This document shows, piece after piece, positions 59,658-64,000 of a stretch of 64,000 nt of DNA (positions within the stretch are counted from its first letter, which is position 1; each line of letters starts with the position of its first letter). The stretch spans positions 2,604,001-2,668,000 of the forward strand of contig NZ_JAGS01000001.1 in assembly GCF_000526775.1 (NCBI RefSeq), written 5' to 3'. The notes under the pieces are model-generated. The model was not told the DNA's origin. It did not search any database and saw only the letters and a program-made list of their open reading frames with translations. Made by a program: the position numbers and the translations under genes. This DNA comes from Ruminococcus albus AD2013. GTDB lineage: Bacteria > Bacillota > Clostridia > Oscillospirales > Ruminococcaceae.

Positions 59658-60916
59658 GACTGTTCACCTCCCTTTCCGCTGAATATCTCCGCAGCCTGTC
59701 GCATAACTTCGTTCAGTTCACGCTTAGCAGGACATATATACGTACACGAACCACAGCCTATGCACAGATCGGGTCGCAGTCTTTCAAGTGTCGCCTTGTT
59801 CCTCTTTTTAAGAGCTTTCTCGATCTTCATGGGCATCAGCTTAGCAGGACAGGCCTGTGCGCATCTGCCGCATTTTATACAGTTTGTAGCTTTTTCGGAA
59901 GTTTTGAGCGAACCCTTGCCCGCCTCGATAGGCTTCATAAATATCAGTACTGCGCTGTCTTCAGCACCAAGCGGCAGCTCTGTATCCGTCACCGATCTTC
60001 CTGTCATCATACCGCCGATTATCAGCTTTTCAGCAGGCTTGATGTTAGCATCAGCAAATGCAAGCAAAGCTGAAAGCGGAGTGCCGATCGGGGCTCTCAT
60101 TATGCAGGGAGTCTTTACCAGGTCTCCGTCCACCGTTACTCTTCTCTCAACGAATGGCATACCTGTTTCAAAGTATGAAGCTATGAATGCCACCTCGGAA
60201 GGCAGCAGTACCAGAACATTTTTTTCCGCTGCCGTCTCCGTCGGCTTTATCCCACGTCCCGTTACATTGTTTACAAGCATCAGGTCTGACCCGCCGGGAT
60301 GATCGCACCTGAGTTTGACCGTCGTGGTATCAGGCACCTTTGCAGACACCTTTTCCATTGCCGCAAAAGCTTCCTTGCAATCCGATGCCACCGCGATATA
60401 AGTTTTTCCGATACCCATAAGCTTTTCGGTCAGCGCTATACCCGCAGCTATAAGCTCACCATCATCAAGCATACACCTGTTTTCAGCTGTAAGATACTGC
60501 TCGCTCTCAATGCCGTTGACTATCATCACATCGGCGCTCTTTGCCTTTTCGAGCTTTTCGCCCGCAGGGCTTCCCGAAGCCTTTACAGCCGCGATGAAGC
60601 TCTCTTTGTCTTCAGCACGCGGTATCTTTACAGCCGCGTCCTTCTGTTCTTCGTCAGCCTTTATGACCACAGCTTCAAAGCTGCCATCAGGGCCTACGAT
60701 AGTCCTGATCTCCTCGACCTTGCCCGAAACAGATGCGTGAACAGCCTTTTCACCGTCGCATATACTGTTTCCGCGGAGCACCCACTGCCCCGTCCTCACC
60801 GATGCCTTACAGCCCGCAGGCAGCGGAACCGCTACCCTTTCGGGAGTCGGAAGCGCTATCGTAAGGCTTCTGTCGGTGTTCTTTTCTCTGTCGAGAAAAA
60901 TACCTTTGATCTTCAA
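59654..60916 (-). CDS. rnfC: RnfC-like iron-sulfur subunit
   Basis: 420 residues. The N-terminal half matches RnfC loosely: VNGIESEQYLTAENRCMLDD resembles the conserved N-G-x-E-x-E/Q-Y-L-T segment, but the usual N-terminal GGxHPP motif is missing. The C-terminal part has two 4Fe-4S clusters: CIKCGRCAQACP and CIGCGSCTYICP. In Rnf complexes RnfC takes up electrons from or gives them to NADH. Here it is paired only with rnfD, so the unit may be a shortened or specialised relative. Confidence 0.85.
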   Translation of the reverse strand: MKIKGIFLDREKNTDRSLTIALPTPERVAVPLPAGCKASVRTGQWVLRGNSICDGEKAVHASVSGKVEEIRTIVGPDGSFEAVVIKADEEQKDAAVKIPRAEDKESFIAAVKASGSPAGEKLEKAKSADVMIVNGIESEQYLTAENRCMLDDGELIAAGIALTEKLMGIGKTYIAVASDCKEAFAAMEKVSAKVPDTTTVKLRCDHPGGSDLMLVNNVTGRGIKPTETAAEKNVLVLLPSEVAFIASYFETGMPFVERRVTVDGDLVKTPCIMRAPIGTPLSALLAFADANIKPAEKLIIGGMMTGRSVTDTELPLGAEDSAVLIFMKPIEAGKGSLKTSEKATNCIKCGRCAQACPAKLMPMKIEKALKKRNKATLERLRPDLCIGCGSCTYICPAKRELNEVMRQAAEIFSGKGGEQS

Positions 60917-61008
60917 ATTATCACTCCTTAACCCGTGGAAGAAATTTGTACGAACTGTCTCACTTTGTCTTTACTTTTGCCAAATAATATGATATAATGT
61001 CTGTGTAT

Positions 61009-61644
61009 CTAGTCCGGAGCTTCTACCGAACTTGAATTCTTTGCATTCCTCAGCATGAATTCACATTCTGCGATGAATGCCCTGAGCTCGGGATTCTTTT
61101 CAGTCGGTATCTCAAAACCGTTGACCTTGACATCGCGGCTCTTCTGTATAAAAGATGAGATGTTGTCCGGCGCGGCTGAAAGCACGCGGTTAGTCCGCTG
61201 AAGAGCATCATCAAAATCCATAGAGAAAAGCTTGTCACTGTTTTTCGGATTTTCACGGTATATCGTCCTGAAGATCATATATATCACAAGTTTCAGACAA
61301 TTGTTGGTCCCCGTCAGCAGCCTGTCGCTGTTTCCGTTTCCGACCAGCATATTAAGCAGTTCAAAAGAGATATCAGCGCTGCAGCCATTTGGAAAATCAC
61401 TCAGATTATAGTCATTTTCCTCGCTGCCGAATATCATCTCGTAAGGCACCTTGTAGTACCTTATAAGTGATATTATCTGCGCCGTGCAGACGCTTTTGCG
61501 TCCGCGTTCGACCAAGGACAAAAACGACTGCGACATACCCGTTGCTTCCGCAGCCTGCTTTTGCGTTATCCCCATCAGCAGTCGGGCTCCTCTGAGCCTT
61601 TCACCGACCTGCTGAAGATACTGCTGAGTTTTGTCTGTTTTCAT
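61009..61644 (-). CDS. XRE-type helix-turn-helix regulator
   Basis: 211 residues from ATG 61644, with GGGAG about 11 bases upstream; ATG 61683 would add 13 residues. The DNA-binding domain is RLRGARLLMGITQKQAAEATGMSQSFLSLVERGRKSV at about 13-49. The remaining about 150 residues are helical, with no recognised ligand domain. It is divergent from the histidine phosphatase gene 185 bases away and convergent with no other unit. Targets unknown. Confidence 0.85.
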   Translation of the reverse strand: MKTDKTQQYLQQVGERLRGARLLMGITQKQAAEATGMSQSFLSLVERGRKSVCTAQIISLIRYYKVPYEMIFGSEENDYNLSDFPNGCSADISFELLNMLVGNGNSDRLLTGTNNCLKLVIYMIFRTIYRENPKNSDKLFSMDFDDALQRTNRVLSAAPDNISSFIQKSRDVKVNGFEIPTEKNPELRAFIAECEFMLRNAKNSSSVEAPD

Positions 61645-61829
61645 ACCAATACCTACTCCCGAGAATTTAATACCCAGCGCCATCGGGAAGCCTCAGCGTT
61701 TGGTATATCAAGACAAATAGTGCGACAACGGTCAGTATAGTAAAATACACAAACCGACCGCACTTCCATTATACAACAATTTTCACTATTTGTAAAGTGA
61801 AAATAAAGATTTATTTAAGGAGAATTTCC

Positions 61830-62492
61830 ATGAAGGGTTACAGGATAGCATTTATACGCCATGGCATTACCGAAGCCAACGAAGACGGCAGATATATCGG
61901 CACTACCGACCTGCCGCTGAGCAGCGCGGGTGCGCAGGAACTTTTTGACAAGCTGGAAAAGCTGGATTATCCTAATCCGCAGAAAGTATATATATCACCC
62001 TTAAAGCGCTGCAAGCAGACCGCAAGCATAATTTATCCCAACTGCTATACAGTAGAACTTCCCGAACTGCGTGAGATGGATTTCGGCAAATTTGAAAACA
62101 AAAAAGCCGAGGAGCTTATGGATACTCCCGAATATAAGCAGTATATCAAGGGCGGACTTGACAATCCTCCTCCCGGGGGAGAATCCGCAAGAGATATGGT
62201 GAACCGCTGTTATGAAGCTATAAAGATCATCATTTCCGATATGATGTATGAGGGGCTGACTTCTGCGGCAGTAGTCACACACGGCGGCATAATAATGAAT
62301 ATGCTTAGCTGTTTCGGAGTACCCAAGCGCCGTCCTATGGATTATGCCTGTGATTTCGGCGAGGGCTTTGAAGTGCTTGTCACCGCTTCCATGTGGCAGA
62401 GGTCGGAGGCATTCGAGGTGCTGGGAAGATATCCCGACCGCGACCCCGACGAAAACAACGGAAGCTTCTACGATGAGGAGGAAGGCGAATAA
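61830..62492 (+). CDS. Histidine phosphatase (phosphoglycerate mutase family)
   Basis: 220 residues from ATG 61830 with AAGGAG 8 bases upstream. RIAFIRHGITEANEDGRYIG has the phospho-His motif R-H-G, ISPLKRCKQTASII the Arg, and AAVVTHGGIIMNML the second His. The family removes phosphate from small molecules; CobC-like alpha-ribazole phosphatase and phosphoglycerate mutase-like enzymes belong here. No cobalamin genes are near. The tail is acidic (DEEEGE). It is followed by a membrane-protein gene with no gap. Confidence 0.87.
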   Translation: MKGYRIAFIRHGITEANEDGRYIGTTDLPLSSAGAQELFDKLEKLDYPNPQKVYISPLKRCKQTASIIYPNCYTVELPELREMDFGKFENKKAEELMDTPEYKQYIKGGLDNPPPGGESARDMVNRCYEAIKIIISDMMYEGLTSAAVVTHGGIIMNMLSCFGVPKRRPMDYACDFGEGFEVLVTASMWQRSEAFEVLGRYPDRDPDENNGSFYDEEEGE

Positions 62493-62493
62493 T

Positions 62494-63405
62494 TTGGATA
62501 CTGCAAATGTATTGGATATCGAAAACGATATCGAAGAAGTTCCCATTTCACCTGATGACGATAATAAACCACTGTCGAACGCCGATATAAGGCACCGTGC
62601 CACCCGAAGGATAGCCAGCCGAAGCGGCGACAGCATATCACTGATGATATACCAGTTCTCGATAATCGCGCTTATACTTCTCTGCGAAGCAACACTTTAT
62701 CTTCTGCTGCGCAGTGTGGGATATACCTGGCTTTACAGCATAAAGGAGCTTATCTCATTCAGGGGAACGACATGGCTTTTCTGGATAAGCAAGACCATGT
62801 TTGAATTCACGCTGGTATCGCCTTTTTTCAGTCTGGTAAGAAGACTTTACCTTGATATAGCCATGGGGAACGATCTCTCAGAAACCAGGAAATATGTTGC
62901 GGCACATTCCGTTAAGTATTACAGCAGCTCTTTCTATGCGGCATTCATACAGCTGGTATTAAAGCTGATAGCTATATCACCCGCACTTATCACGGCATAC
63001 AGCGCCCGCTACTGGATACAGGTAATAAGGCTCAGCGAACTGACCTCGGGAGCACTGCTTTCGCTGATGGCATCCCTCAGCATGACGGCGGTCTGGCTGT
63101 TCCTTGCGATACGTTATTATATATCCCTGGCCCTTGCGCCCTATATCATGGCGCTGAACCCCCGTTCAAACGTCTACGATGCCTGCGACCTTTCTATAAG
63201 GCTGATGGACGGCAAGCACGGTCGCTATATGTCGTTCATGGCTCATTTCATAAAGTTTATCCCCGCCATGCTGCTGGTCTATCCGTATCTGGCGATATAT
63301 CCTTATTTCAAGGTCAGCTATTCCTTGTTCGTCCGCGAGCTTCTCGGGGACAGAAATCAGGATAAGCTGCCGGGTATGATAAAAAGATGGAAGAAATATA
63401 TGTAA
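62494..63405 (+). CDS. Multi-pass membrane protein of unknown function
   Basis: 303 residues from TTG 62494, which has GAGGAGGAAGG 9-19 bases upstream; ATG 62473 inside the previous gene is less likely. An acidic N-terminal 45 residues precede about five hydrophobic segments (SLMIYQFSIIALILLCEATL, LIAISPALITAYSARYWIQV, LLSLMASLSMTAVWLFLAIR and others). I recognise no family. Together with the phosphatase before it and the pseudouridine synthase gene that overlaps its end, it forms a probable operon. Confidence 0.65.
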   Translation: MDTANVLDIENDIEEVPISPDDDNKPLSNADIRHRATRRIASRSGDSISLMIYQFSIIALILLCEATLYLLLRSVGYTWLYSIKELISFRGTTWLFWISKTMFEFTLVSPFFSLVRRLYLDIAMGNDLSETRKYVAAHSVKYYSSSFYAAFIQLVLKLIAISPALITAYSARYWIQVIRLSELTSGALLSLMASLSMTAVWLFLAIRYYISLALAPYIMALNPRSNVYDACDLSIRLMDGKHGRYMSFMAHFIKFIPAMLLVYPYLAIYPYFKVSYSLFVRELLGDRNQDKLPGMIKRWKKYM

Positions 63406-64000
63406 GAACACTTACCGTCACGCAGGAGGAAAACGGCGCGACGGTAAAGGATATACTCCGCGGCAGAGGCTTTTCACGCCGTCTGCTGACAAGGCTGAAA
63501 AACTCTCAGGGGATATGCCTTGACGGCGAGAAAGTGAGAGTGACAGTCCGCGCATCCGCAGGGCAGAAAATAACAGTCACCGAACCTGCCCAGACTGTCC
63601 CAGACCCTAATCCCCTGCTTGAAGTCCCCGTGCTTTATGAAGACGGGGACGTTATAGTTTTTGACAAGCCCGCGGATATGCCCGTCCACGAATCCATTAA
63701 TCACCGAGGCGATACCCTTGCCAACTTTTTTGCACACCGCTGCAAAGGGCTGACATTCCGCACCGTCAACCGCCTTGACCGAGATACCGCAGGCTGTGTC
63801 TGCGTGGCAAAAACTCGCTATGCCGCAAATGCCCTATCAGGCAGCATAAGCAAGGTATACTGCGGACTGATACCGCCTACAAAACTCAGCGGCGGACGAG
63901 TATGCGCACCTATCGCAAGAGAACGCGAATCCGTTATACTGCGCTGTGTCAGGGAGGACGGCAAATATTCAGCCACCTGCTGGCAGGTCATCGAAAGGCG
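63387..64000 (+). CDS. RluA-family pseudouridine synthase, N-terminal part
   Basis: 204 codons are open to the window edge. Start ATG 63387 overlaps the membrane-protein gene by 19 bases. An S4-like RNA-binding segment (SRRLLTRLKNSQGICLDGEK) comes first, then the catalytic domain with LYEDGDVIVFDKPADMPVHE and FRTVNRLDRDTAGCVCVAKT, where the Asp is the catalytic residue. The family converts uridines in 23S rRNA or tRNA. The His of the usual HRLD motif is Asn here, a frequent variant. The rest of the gene is outside. Confidence 0.9.
   Translation, partial: MEEIYVRTLTVTQEENGATVKDILRGRGFSRRLLTRLKNSQGICLDGEKVRVTVRASAGQKITVTEPAQTVPDPNPLLEVPVLYEDGDVIVFDKPADMPVHESINHRGDTLANFFAHRCKGLTFRTVNRLDRDTAGCVCVAKTRYAANALSGSISKVYCGLIPPTKLSGGRVCAPIARERESVILRCVREDGKYSATCWQVIER

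Overview
The window looks like chromosomal DNA of a Ruminococcus, most like R. albus (Clostridia, Oscillospirales). This is an inference from gene content. Three secreted proteins end in dockerin modules with two calcium-binding repeats and an AAHIKGK-type second helix. There is a cellobiose phosphorylase, a spore-protease gene beside rpsT, reverse rubrerythrin, heterodimeric ABC exporters, and many clean promoters with 17-bp spacing and a TATAAT -10. No phage, plasmid or CRISPR signature is present. The only mobile element recognised is one IS1182-type insertion sequence.

Layout. 1-4840 is the start of the division and cell-wall cluster on the minus strand: mraZ, rsmH, an ftsL-like gene, a class B PBP with two PASTA domains, and murE (cut by the window edge). 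Its promoter carries three phased MraZ-type boxes. 5463-13590 holds pth, mfd, azlC, azlD and a large membrane protein that joins a sigma-factor-like head to an extracellular domain. 13668-20250 holds a transglutaminase lipoprotein, a kinase-fold protein with both catalytic Asp positions changed to Asn, the insertion sequence and a zinc-ribbon surface protein. 20258-24900 is a six-gene minus-strand operon in which a sugar kinase and L-ribulose-5-phosphate 4-epimerase flank an acetyltransferase, an aminoglycoside nucleotidyltransferase-like gene and a YjbR-like gene. 25006-27860 pairs a solute-binding lipoprotein with a degenerate GGDEF sensor and no permease. 28035-34037 holds rubrerythrin, two dockerin proteins and an ilvA, NUDIX, ridA operon. 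34171-41165 holds a cation:proton antiporter, a MarR-controlled ABC exporter pair, rpsT and gpr.

41166-41976 is an unusual non-coding block with a dispersed repeat and two tandem copies of a parS-like palindrome. It precedes a complete glucuronate operon (uxuA, uxaC, eda, kdgK, uxuB; 41977-47945) that converts glucuronate through fructuronate, mannonate and KDG to pyruvate and glyceraldehyde-3-phosphate. tRNA-Arg(CCG) and metG follow. A second non-coding block (50203-51050) carries two inverted copies of the same dispersed repeat, one with a helically phased decamer array. 51100-55418 is a cellobiose phosphorylase operon with an aldose epimerase. 55862-58633 holds a third dockerin protein, a small membrane protein and an alpha/beta hydrolase. 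58731-60916 is an rnfC-rnfD pair without the other rnf genes. The window ends with an XRE regulator, a histidine phosphatase, a membrane protein and the start of an RluA-type pseudouridine synthase.

The best candidates for something undescribed are the sigma-like membrane fusion (5522-8296), the modular intergenic repeat with its phased decamers (41248-41523, 50256-51011, echo at 57567-57606), the parS-bearing tandem duplication (41531-41785), the minimal rnfCD pair and the double Asp-to-Asn kinase-fold protein. All calls come from reading the sequence; no database search was made.
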